Of a DNA stretch of 42,830 nucleotides, positions 9,499 through 18,107 are shown in pieces (the first letter of the stretch is position 1; every line of letters begins with the position of its first letter). The notes under the pieces are model-generated. The model did not search any database. It had not been told where the DNA came from and worked only from the letters and a program-made list of their open reading frames with translations. A program made the translations under genes and the position numbers. Source of the stretch: Candidatus Woesearchaeota archaeon (GTDB taxonomy: Archaea; Nanobdellota; Nanobdellia; Woesearchaeales; DSVV01); assembly GCA_018303325.1 (NCBI GenBank), contig JAGVYH010000006.1:1-42830 (forward strand). The letters are read 5' to 3'.

Positions 9499-9569
9499 AA
9501 CGTTGGTCGTTAGTCGTATATCGTTAGTGGTTAGTTAAACGACCTACGACTAACGACAGACGACTTACA
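9499..9569. repeat. Intercistronic hairpin with heptad-repeat arms (TCGTTAG-type)
   Basis: gtcgttagtcgta (9506-9518) / tacgactaacgac (9545-9557), perfect 13 bp, around a TTAA centre. Confidence 0.8.
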
Positions 9570-9574
9570 ATTAA

Positions 9575-10081
9575 TTATAAATCCACAACAACCTGAACAT
9601 ATTTATCTGTTACTTCCATCTCATTATACGTGACTGCTTTAATATCTCCATGTGTTTCATAATCTTCTATTTTACAGTCACCATATACTTTTGCATGGAG
9701 AACCTTGCCTTCGATAGTTAATTCAACTATGCTGTGCAGTAAAAATGATTCAGTATCTATCAGGAAAAGCAGTTGCTCAAGAAAATTATACAAAAGCTGG
9801 TATTCATCATCTCCACAAACATTTATTTCTTTAATTACCAGTGGACTGACAGTTGTTGTATCAACAATTATATTAAACATCGCAAGTGCAGCGTTGGAAA
9901 ACATTTCCTCAATTGTCTTTCCATAAGCCTTAAACTTGCAGTCAGCAGTATGCTGGAGGTATTCATATGGTTGTTTATTATTGTGTTTAAATTGTTTTAT
10001 TTTAGATAGTATTGGTTTTTTAGGCCGTTGGCTAGTTTTTTGTTTCTTATCACTATTTTTAGCTTTAGTTAAATTATTCAT
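9575..10081 (-). CDS. Archease
   Basis: YEYLQHTADCKFKAYGKTIEEMFSNAALAMFNIIVD ... YGDCKIEDYETHGDIKAVTYNEMEV. Confidence 0.93.
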   Translation of the reverse strand: MNNLTKAKNSDKKQKTSQRPKKPILSKIKQFKHNNKQPYEYLQHTADCKFKAYGKTIEEMFSNAALAMFNIIVDTTTVSPLVIKEINVCGDDEYQLLYNFLEQLLFLIDTESFLLHSIVELTIEGKVLHAKVYGDCKIEDYETHGDIKAVTYNEMEVTDKYVQVVVDL

Positions 10082-10141
10082 TTGGCAAATGGGGAGTACA
10101 TAGATTTAAATGTTTTTCTGTATGATTTATTGTATAACTGG

Positions 10142-11005
10142 TTAAGAATTAAGTAATTTTTTACTAACCTCTTGGGTTGTAAGCTTTTTTCTCTTATCTT
10201 TTTCTGGCTCTGCTAAACAATTATCAGACACAATTACTGTTTCTCCTGATGCTAATTCAAGATTTTCTCTGGCATCTCCTGCTATCTTTCCACCTTTTTT
10301 TGCTGCATCTTTATTCTCAATAAAACCAAACGCATTCCTGCCTCTGGCAATCTTTGTTGTTGACGCTTCACCAAGCATTGTAAAAATTAGTTCTAAATCG
10401 TTCATGTGATCTCTTAAATTCTCTTTTTTTAGACCTTTGAATTCTTTGTATTCGCTAGGAGTCATGCCAAATGTGGCTTTTGAAATTTCTGATGTTAATA
10501 TTCCATATTCTTTTTCAGTTTTTACATCTCTTTTCTTCCATTCATCAGTAAGTTCATCTCTTATCGCGATACCTCTAACTCTTTTCTCAATCCAATCTTC
10601 AGAATATCCTTTAGCTTTGTAGATTTCCTTCATGCGTTTTTGGGCTAGTTCAGGATTTTGTATTTCTTGGACACGCTCATAACCAACTTGAGCTAGCCAA
10701 AGTTTGAAAGGTTCTGCTTTTGGTGAAGGAATTGATTGAATAATTCTGAATGCCCCTTCTGTATTTACACAGTTCATATTTTGATTACCACCAGATGTAT
10801 TTACAGAAAGGGTATGTACAATTTGTACCCATCCTTTATCTAGCTCTTCATCTCTTTGTTTCATCTTTTGGATATATTGTTTAGGATCACTAGAATCAGT
10901 TAGTACAAAGACAATATCTTCGATTACAAACCACCACTCTTCATTAAACCAAGTCCTTCTAATTTTCTTTCCTTGAAAGACAACCAACGCATTATTTATT
11001 TCCAT
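10142..11005 (-). CDS. BRO-N domain / DinD-like protein
   Basis: KIRRTWFNEEWWFVIEDIVFVLTDSSDPKQYIQKMKQRDEEL (Bro-N) followed by the DinD-like region TSEISKATFGMTPSEYKEFKGLKKENLRDHMNDLELIFTMLGEAST. Confidence 0.82.
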   Translation of the reverse strand: MEINNALVVFQGKKIRRTWFNEEWWFVIEDIVFVLTDSSDPKQYIQKMKQRDEELDKGWVQIVHTLSVNTSGGNQNMNCVNTEGAFRIIQSIPSPKAEPFKLWLAQVGYERVQEIQNPELAQKRMKEIYKAKGYSEDWIEKRVRGIAIRDELTDEWKKRDVKTEKEYGILTSEISKATFGMTPSEYKEFKGLKKENLRDHMNDLELIFTMLGEASTTKIARGRNAFGFIENKDAAKKGGKIAGDARENLELASGETVIVSDNCLAEPEKDKRKKLTTQEVSKKLLNS

Positions 11006-11209
11006 TCATAAAGCAGAGGAAACAGAACTATATAAACCTTACGCCGACTTGTCCAGTGAGATGTTCTAAAACACATAATAACTTAATTCTTTGTGGTTAT
11101 AAGGGTTTTAAGCCAGTGGACAAAAGAAAGATTAGAATGGAATAATTAATATAACCTTTATAAATGAAACCTCGTTTCTTTCCTGTGTTTTAGGGGGGTA
11201 TAATATATA

Positions 11210-14200
11210 ATGGTTAAATCGCAGAAACAGGAAGAGAAACTAGACTTAACATTTCAAGACCAGACAACAGAATCTGACATAACACCCAACATAACACCCA
11301 ACATAACACCCAACATAACACCCAACATAACACTCAACATAACACCCAACATAACACCCAGCATAGCACCTAACACATCACCCAGCATAGATTCTGTAGT
11401 CTTAGAAAGATTGTGGCACATGATCCCAGATGATGCAAGATTGGAGAATAACCTTCTGTCAACCAGTGGTTTTTCCAGCAAGACAATGAGCGAATGCGCC
11501 TATATGATCTCTAATGAACACCAAGACAGTGAAAGAAGTGTTGCGAATGCAGGCAAAAAATTGGTTTATTTCCTGTTTCCTGACACTACATTTGAATATT
11601 CACTTAATGATGAAGGGGTATTTGTTAAATCTACCAAGAAAAAAATAGACCCTAAACATACATGGACTTTTCATATGGCTAATGACGAAGCTGTATTCGA
11701 CGAGAGAATGGGTTTTTACAATTTATTCTCAGACAAAGAGCATGAAGTGGCAAAATTCCTGCATGTTTTTTCATCTCGATTAGCGCTTTCAACATCTAAT
11801 GAAGAAATCTTACAAGAAATAAAAGAATTTCAAAGAGTAACTCATCTCCCATTTGAAGTCTTAGAATATTTCTATGAAAAAGTAAAACACAGGGATATAT
11901 TCCAAGATTTGCCGTCGACACCAGAGTTAAATAGTGGTAATGTCGATGGTGATTTTTGTTATAATGCCAGTAGGGATTTCATAAATGATATGAGAAGCAG
12001 GCGGTTTGGATATGGCTTCAAAGCTGATGATGAGGGCCTTTTCTCAAAAATTCCAGAGAAAATTCTAAATGGTATATTGGTAGAAGGCGCAGAGGTTGCA
12101 TTAAGGCGGCAAAAAGAAAAGCTTGAACATAGGTTAAAACATTGGGAAGGGATGTGGCCTCCAATTATATATGGCAAGGCATTTGACCCTGAAAGAGTGT
12201 CTACTGACGACAAGATAATTGATTTTTTTCATGAGCTGAATACCGGCATTGATTTCCTTATGCACATGACACCTGATTATAGGCTTGAAGAAAGATATGA
12301 ATTCAAAAAAAGATTGCTTGTTGAAGAGTACAAAAAGCTGTGCAAACAAATTACAATGTCACCATTGATATTCACACATTATGTTCATTCTTATATCTAT
12401 TTCTGTTATCTTACTCATGACAGAGAAGCATTAAAAGAAATGGTTAGTGTATATTTGGACATCTTTCAGCAGAATAGAATTATTGAGAAGCATGAATGGA
12501 ATAAGGTATATCATGGTGCTGCCAGAAATCTTTTTGAGGCTGATGTTTGGGATAGTAAAGATTTAGATTTAGTAAAAACACTTTTGTTCTCATGGAATGC
12601 GATGAAAACAATTGAAAAGAAAGAAGGAGAGAGTGATGACGCAGTAGATTCTTTAATAGAGAAAATAAGAAGTGTAGTAATTAATGATATTATAAAAGAT
12701 CACGTATTAAAAAAGCTGCCTGAAGTCTTTGAGAAAGAAACATACGACCTAAGTAACTTTGATTATATGATGGTTTTATCGCCATTATTGGGTGTGTTAG
12801 GTGATTCTGAATTAGATTATTGCGTTCTGGAAGCAATAGCAAAACAGACATATGGCCATCCAAACAAATTATTAATGGCAGAAATGTATGCAAGCAATAT
12901 CTTAGGCAGGTATTTCTGTCTCCCTAATGAGCCGGTTAAGCAACTCTCAAATTATAATACTCCAATTCGTGTATTATGGGATATTACTACGCAATCGAAA
13001 ACATCAACCAAAGAGCAATTAACTTATTGGCAGCAAAGATTTATTGAGCTATTCAAGCCAATTGCTGATAAAGATGCTGCAAATCCAAATGGATTTAAAA
13101 GTGCAATTGATAGGGCTGAGGAAAGCAATAGGTTTAGAGCAAGGAATAAAGATAATCAGCATGGTGATACCAACCATGATGTCAATCATGACACAACCCA
13201 TGACATCAATCATGATACCAATGATGATGCTCGCAGAATATATCACACTTGGGGTGGTGCATTTCTCGGAGATTATGTTTATTATCATGAAAATCAAAGA
13301 AGATACGCACAGGCGCATCTTGAAAGGTATGATATTGCATCAGCAAGGCGGCATTTTGCAGCCATTGATGAGAAAGTTGATTATTTTGGCTTAGCTTCAA
13401 AAATGCTTGATGATTTAGCTGGTTCAAATAAAAAACATCTTTCTAAAACAAAAATATTAAACTTGGTTAGAAGCTGCACACTCCTAAGGGGGCTTATTAG
13501 TGGCCATAGGACAATGCTGTCAGAATGGTTTTCAGAAAATATATGTGATAATGAAAACCTTTTCTCTAGGGAAATAATAAATATGAAATACAACTCAAAA
13601 TTTCAATTTTCAAAATATGTAGAGGAAAAAACAAAAGCAAATGAGGAAATGGGCGAGGAAATATTTGAGAAGATAATGGAATATGCAAGCAGATTTTACG
13701 ACGAGGATATATTGCTAGCTGGCGGAAAATATTTGTTGTCGAGAAATGAGCCGTTATTTCCATGGCTGAGAGATTTCTGGCCGAATTTTTCCAATATATC
13801 TATTCTAAGGGATAATGAAGATGTTCTCTGCATAGATGAGATGTGTAATGAAGATATAGATATTGAAGGGAATTTTGCTAAAATTGTTTCCAAGCTTAAG
13901 GAAGAAGCAGTTGCATTTATCGAGAAGAAAGAATACGCATATGCACACATGATTTACAGAAAAATCAATCCAAAAAAAGGCAATCAGGAATTTTTAAGAG
14001 AAGTTTATTCGAGAAATCTGCAGGAAGTGCGTTCGGATGATAAAAATGATGGCACAATTGGATTAACTTTTGTTGACGACAAGGGAAAAGAAACAAAAAT
14101 TACATTCCACACACAGTCTCTCGCAGGGTTTGGCTCAGTTGGTGTTGCAAAACATTCTATTACGGTGAATCACGACGGCAAATCTAAAAAAGGGCGGAGA

Positions 14201-15490
14201 GTTATTGTCACCAAAATAAATGATGATGAAAGAATTACAAAAATTGAATATAAAATCTATAATGAGCTTAGAAGCGTAAACCTTTTCAATGTTGCCAAGC
14301 CATTGGCAGTTAACGGCAGGGAGATTGTCGTCGAATATTCTGGACAGACACTTGTTGAATATGCGCAGAGATATATGCAGGAATTTGCACAAAATCCAAA
14401 TCTTGACTTAAACAGGTATATACGCTATTTAGCGGATGCTATCTCCCAAAAAGTTATGATAAACCAAGTGTTATCCTCAATATTGAGCCATGAAGACAAA
14501 GCTTATCTTGAAGAAAGAAGAATTAAAAAAGTGTTGGAGTATTTCAAAGGAAAATATTCTGAGCGTGAAGTTAATGAGCAATATCATGCATTCAGGGTAA
14601 TGCGCGCGTTCGGTTTTGATGATGAAATGTTCAGGGCTGCTTATACGAGAACGATAGGAAAAGCGCTTAGCGCAATCCCTGAAAAATATAAATCATGGTT
14701 AAAAGACAGTTACGGCGCAAATTTTGCTGTTGAGGGTAGTGAACATTTTACAAGTGACAATAAAGACAGCAGTGGAAAAGCAGACGACAAAGTAGCAAAC
14801 AATGGGAACAACAGAGTGATTGTATTTGATTTTAATAATATCACCTATGATGCGGCGCAGCTTGACGACTCAATACTTATTCATACTTATGGTTTAGGAT
14901 TAACTGAAAAAGGAGAAGAGCAGATGCTGAATGAGTGCATGTTGGCAATGAACTTAGACGAGCATGAGTTTGGAGAAGTAACAGACAAAAGGTGCGGATA
15001 CAAAAGAGGGTTTATCCCGGCAAGCGTGCATAGAAACCTTTTGCTCGCAGGAAACATATTAAGGGCAGTTGAATATGGAAGAGCATCTGAAGAAAGAACA
15101 GCAGATGTTGAGCATCATATCAGAAGAAGCATGAGTTATATACAGAAATTTAAAGATATTTTAGGGCAGGAGTATAATGTTGATAAAGAAGATTTAGTTT
15201 ATATTATCAAAACAGTTGAAGCAAGATGCATGACTTATTTTGAACATAAAGGACATAAGAAAACAGAAAGAAAAAGCACAATGGGTGGAAGCATAATAAG
15301 AGGAAGCACAGAGGGAGAGAGCACAATGGGAAGAAGCATAGAAGGAGAAAGCATAGAAGGAGAAAGCATAATGAGAGATGATTCTTATGGTTCTTCTCAA
15401 GGAATTGTTTCTGGCGATAATTTGGGTAATTTAGGAACAAGTTCTAGTTCTATTCACAATTTAGAGTCAACGCTTGGGTTTAGTGAATGA
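11210..15490 (+). CDS. Giant 1426-aa protein: long helical region plus possible APH/choline-kinase-like C-terminal domain
   Basis: Single long ORF; C-terminal GFGSVGVAKH, RRVIVTKI, KIEYKIYNEL, EIVVEYSGQTLVEYA, KDSYGANFAV, VIVFDFNN in kinase-like order. Three low-complexity repeat tracts. Confidence 0.85.
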   Translation: MVKSQKQEEKLDLTFQDQTTESDITPNITPNITPNITPNITLNITPNITPSIAPNTSPSIDSVVLERLWHMIPDDARLENNLLSTSGFSSKTMSECAYMISNEHQDSERSVANAGKKLVYFLFPDTTFEYSLNDEGVFVKSTKKKIDPKHTWTFHMANDEAVFDERMGFYNLFSDKEHEVAKFLHVFSSRLALSTSNEEILQEIKEFQRVTHLPFEVLEYFYEKVKHRDIFQDLPSTPELNSGNVDGDFCYNASRDFINDMRSRRFGYGFKADDEGLFSKIPEKILNGILVEGAEVALRRQKEKLEHRLKHWEGMWPPIIYGKAFDPERVSTDDKIIDFFHELNTGIDFLMHMTPDYRLEERYEFKKRLLVEEYKKLCKQITMSPLIFTHYVHSYIYFCYLTHDREALKEMVSVYLDIFQQNRIIEKHEWNKVYHGAARNLFEADVWDSKDLDLVKTLLFSWNAMKTIEKKEGESDDAVDSLIEKIRSVVINDIIKDHVLKKLPEVFEKETYDLSNFDYMMVLSPLLGVLGDSELDYCVLEAIAKQTYGHPNKLLMAEMYASNILGRYFCLPNEPVKQLSNYNTPIRVLWDITTQSKTSTKEQLTYWQQRFIELFKPIADKDAANPNGFKSAIDRAEESNRFRARNKDNQHGDTNHDVNHDTTHDINHDTNDDARRIYHTWGGAFLGDYVYYHENQRRYAQAHLERYDIASARRHFAAIDEKVDYFGLASKMLDDLAGSNKKHLSKTKILNLVRSCTLLRGLISGHRTMLSEWFSENICDNENLFSREIINMKYNSKFQFSKYVEEKTKANEEMGEEIFEKIMEYASRFYDEDILLAGGKYLLSRNEPLFPWLRDFWPNFSNISILRDNEDVLCIDEMCNEDIDIEGNFAKIVSKLKEEAVAFIEKKEYAYAHMIYRKINPKKGNQEFLREVYSRNLQEVRSDDKNDGTIGLTFVDDKGKETKITFHTQSLAGFGSVGVAKHSITVNHDGKSKKGRRVIVTKINDDERITKIEYKIYNELRSVNLFNVAKPLAVNGREIVVEYSGQTLVEYAQRYMQEFAQNPNLDLNRYIRYLADAISQKVMINQVLSSILSHEDKAYLEERRIKKVLEYFKGKYSEREVNEQYHAFRVMRAFGFDDEMFRAAYTRTIGKALSAIPEKYKSWLKDSYGANFAVEGSEHFTSDNKDSSGKADDKVANNGNNRVIVFDFNNITYDAAQLDDSILIHTYGLGLTEKGEEQMLNECMLAMNLDEHEFGEVTDKRCGYKRGFIPASVHRNLLLAGNILRAVEYGRASEERTADVEHHIRRSMSYIQKFKDILGQEYNVDKEDLVYIIKTVEARCMTYFEHKGHKKTERKSTMGGSIIRGSTEGESTMGRSIEGESIEGESIMRDDSYGSSQGIVSGDNLGNLGTSSSSIHNLESTLGFSE
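11277..11391 (+). repeat. 12-bp minisatellite encoding (ITPN)n
   Basis: Tandem aacataacaccc units with few substitutions inside the 1426-aa CDS. Confidence 0.92.
13163..13230 (+). repeat. 12-bp minisatellite encoding D/N/T/H-rich tetrapeptides
   Basis: gataccaaccat gatgtcaatcat gacacaacccat gacatcaatcat gataccaatgat. Confidence 0.88.
15284..15377 (+). repeat. 15-bp minisatellite encoding GESIE-type pentapeptides
   Basis: GGSII RGSTE GESTM GRSIE GESIE GESIM. Confidence 0.85.
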
Positions 15491-15530
15491 GTAAGTATAT
15501 TTGTAAGTTTATTAATTCTCACACTTTTTT

Positions 15531-15682
15531 CTGCTCACAATCCGTTTGTGGGACGCAGTCCACCGTTCACGAATAAAGGTAAGATGGTAATATGGTTTGA
15601 TGGTCTGAAGGTACGACGAAAACAAGGCGTTACCATCAAACCATCTGACTATTCATGAGACGTGTGGCTTCGCCCAGGAACT
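15531..15682 (-). repeat. R-family extragenic element (copy R2) with mini-hairpin ends
   Basis: Ends gtgggacgcagtccac (15548-15563) and ggcttcgcc (15666-15674), shared with elements at 29117 and 41514; core carries 8-bp ATGGT-word repeats. Confidence 0.75.
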
Positions 15683-15712
15683 AAAAAAAATACTGAAAAA
15701 GAAAAAAGATAA

Positions 15713-16678
15713 TTACAAAACCAGCGCCATATACGGCCCAAACATCTCAAACACCATGCTCTCAATATTAATCAAGTAATGCACAACAACCTTTTCATTG
15801 TCTTTCTTTTTCTTTAAGAGCTCAAACCCTTCTTTCATGACTTTTTTTCTTTGTGCGCCAAATTCTTTTGCCTTCTCCATGCTAAAATTAAAGAATAGGT
15901 CATTAAACATTGCAATACTTTTATTCACATCCTCAAAAAGCAGGAATGTATCTGTGCTTATCTTTAATTTCTTATTTTCTCCTTGTTTTTTATTCTCTTC
16001 ATATCTTTTATTCTCGTCACCTGTCAAAAAGTCGCATAAAAATTTGAATTCATCAGCGCATTTCTCCAGCTGCTCAACGATAGTGTACATGAAAACAGTT
16101 TTATTATATTCTTTATATCCATTTTTTACCAAAGCTCTTCTGCAAAAATGAGTAAATTTATTATTGGTTTTTTCAAGGTCTTTTATTGTGGAGATTGTGT
16201 TGTAATCATTGTTTTTCAAGGCAGTCAGCAAATCTTCACCCATAACTTTTAACAGCAGCAAGGTTCTTCTCAGCAAAGAATCAAACTCTTTTGGGTCTGC
16301 CTCTGAAATGCTTCTGACAACACATTTGTTTTTTTCTTGCCTAACTATTTCAAAAGCCATTGCTTCATTGTCTATCGCAGTTTTCACATCTTTCAATTGT
16401 TCGGGATGAGTGTAAATAACTTCAATCTCATCATATCCAGCTTTATACATAGCATCAAAGCTCCTTCTCGTTAAAACACCTGTTTTTGAAACATCAAGAA
16501 CACCTTTTTTAAATGGATTCTCGCTGATATTTCCTGTTTGCAGATACAAAAATAGTTTGTCATCTTTTTCTACAATCTCAATTTCATCGCCCTTTTTCAG
16601 GTTAAACTTATCTGTCCATTTCTTTGGCAGTGAAACTGTAAGAGAAGTATTTCCATGCTGAACTAGTTTTCGTTTCAT
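15713..16678 (-). CDS. AbrB-like N-terminal / PhoU-domain protein (phosphate uptake regulator-like)
   Basis: MKRKLVQHGNTSLTVSLPKKWTDKFNLKKGDEIEIVEKDDKLFLYL then a helical PhoU-like region. Confidence 0.82.
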   Translation of the reverse strand: MKRKLVQHGNTSLTVSLPKKWTDKFNLKKGDEIEIVEKDDKLFLYLQTGNISENPFKKGVLDVSKTGVLTRRSFDAMYKAGYDEIEVIYTHPEQLKDVKTAIDNEAMAFEIVRQEKNKCVVRSISEADPKEFDSLLRRTLLLLKVMGEDLLTALKNNDYNTISTIKDLEKTNNKFTHFCRRALVKNGYKEYNKTVFMYTIVEQLEKCADEFKFLCDFLTGDENKRYEENKKQGENKKLKISTDTFLLFEDVNKSIAMFNDLFFNFSMEKAKEFGAQRKKVMKEGFELLKKKKDNEKVVVHYLINIESMVFEMFGPYMALVL

Positions 16679-16694
16679 ATGAATTGTTCCTTAT

Positions 16695-16763
16695 TTGTTA
16701 GTCGTAAGTCGTTTGTCGTTAGTCGTTCGTTAAACGACAAACGACCTGCGACAAACTACTAAC
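16695..16763. repeat. Intergenic hairpin with heptad-repeat arms (TCGTTAG-type)
   Basis: gtcgtttgtcgtt (16708-16720) / aacgacaaacgac (16733-16745) around a TTAA centre. Confidence 0.8.
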
Positions 16764-16852
16764 CTAAATATTAATAAATATGGCCTGCCCCTAAACATAT
16801 ACCTCAAAAACATCAAAAATAATATTGAATTTATAAAGTTTACCAAAAATAC

Positions 16853-17959
16853 ATGAAAATGTACAAATATACATTATACATGAAAAAAGTATATACATGG
16901 CTCACAAAGCTCTTGAGAGCTATGGCAGAATTAGCGGGATTAGACACACTAATAATTGGCACAGAAGCAGGAAGAATCTCAAGAGAGATTGCAGCAGGAA
17001 ACATAAATGCAAACACAATTGTTACATCAGAACAATTTTCTGCAGCAGATAAATTAGTTACTGGAAAAATGCTTGCTGGCTTAGTTGACCATACACAGTT
17101 AAGTGCATTTGCATCACTAAAAGATATAGAAAAGCTTGCAAAAGAGGCGCATGCTCTAGAAACAGCATCTGTTTGCGTCAATGAAGGAAGGATCAGGGAT
17201 GCAGCAGATATATTGTATGATTTAACTTCAAAAGTAAAGGTTTGCTGCGTTATCGGATTCCCTCTCGGTGCTGCAACAAGTCATATAAAATCTTATTCTG
17301 CAGTTGATGCAGTCAAAATAAGAGCAGATGAAGTTGATATGGTTATTAATGTTGGGTATTTGAAAGATAAAGATACTAAAAGATTTAAAGAGGATATTGA
17401 CAGGGTAATGTTTCATCTCTGGGAATATACCTCAAACCACAAAAAAAACGATGTTGTATTAAAAGTAATATTAGAAAACTGCTACTTAACGTCTGAAGAA
17501 ATTGTTTACGCTACACAAACAGTAGCAAAACTAGCTAAAAATTATTTACCCACTAGAAACCATTCAGGACTAAAAGTATTCGTCAAGACATCGACTGGTT
17601 TTGGCACGCCTGCAAAAGGACATGTTCCTAAAAAAGATTATGGCAAAGGAATGGTTGACACAGCAGTTGGTGCAGCAATCGAAGATGTTTATTTAATGAG
17701 GCAGGCGATTGACGAAGTAACAAAAGTAACAAGACATGGAGACACACCTAGTGACACAACCAATCAGGATGATAATTATAAATATGTTGTCGGCATAAAA
17801 GCAGCAGGCGGCGTAAAAGACAGAGAAACAGCACTGAAAATGATGGTTGCAGCTGGATGTTTAATAAGAGACGAACAAACCAGCGAATACAAACTTAGAG
17901 ATGATTACAAAGACCTTTTTAGAATTGGGGCTAGCGCAACTAAAGAGATATGTAAATAA
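16853..17959 (+). CDS. deoC: Deoxyribose-phosphate aldolase (true start may be internal, near 16922)
   Basis: ETASVCVNEGRIRDAADILYD..VKVCCVIGFPLGAATSHIKSYSAVDAVKIRADEVDMVINVGYLKDKD; VFVKTSTGFG; VVGIKAAGGVKDRETALKMMVAAG. Confidence 0.93.
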   Translation: MKMYKYTLYMKKVYTWLTKLLRAMAELAGLDTLIIGTEAGRISREIAAGNINANTIVTSEQFSAADKLVTGKMLAGLVDHTQLSAFASLKDIEKLAKEAHALETASVCVNEGRIRDAADILYDLTSKVKVCCVIGFPLGAATSHIKSYSAVDAVKIRADEVDMVINVGYLKDKDTKRFKEDIDRVMFHLWEYTSNHKKNDVVLKVILENCYLTSEEIVYATQTVAKLAKNYLPTRNHSGLKVFVKTSTGFGTPAKGHVPKKDYGKGMVDTAVGAAIEDVYLMRQAIDEVTKVTRHGDTPSDTTNQDDNYKYVVGIKAAGGVKDRETALKMMVAAGCLIRDEQTSEYKLRDDYKDLFRIGASATKEICK

Positions 17960-18107
17960 TCTGTGGATATTTGTAACTAATCTATGCAAGAATGCTATAA
18001 TTTTCTTAACATTTTTAAAGTGGAATATGTTCCCTTACCTTATATTTAATTTATAGAAAGATTATACAAAGTGTATAGAAATATAGAAAACCACACAAGG
18101 TGAAAAC

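Noticed and set aside
10142-11005. Prophage indicated by the BRO/DinD-like gene
   Set aside because: No other phage structural or replication genes nearby.
11254-11481. Minus-strand ORF with MLGVMLGVM repeats
   Set aside because: Antisense shadow of the ITPN minisatellite.
13044-13394. 116-aa overlapping ORF in the giant gene
   Set aside because: Alternate frame of the D/N/T/H-rich repeat region, no independent support.
15207-15440. Minus-strand Leu/Cys-rich ORF
   Set aside because: Antisense of the GESIE-type repeats.
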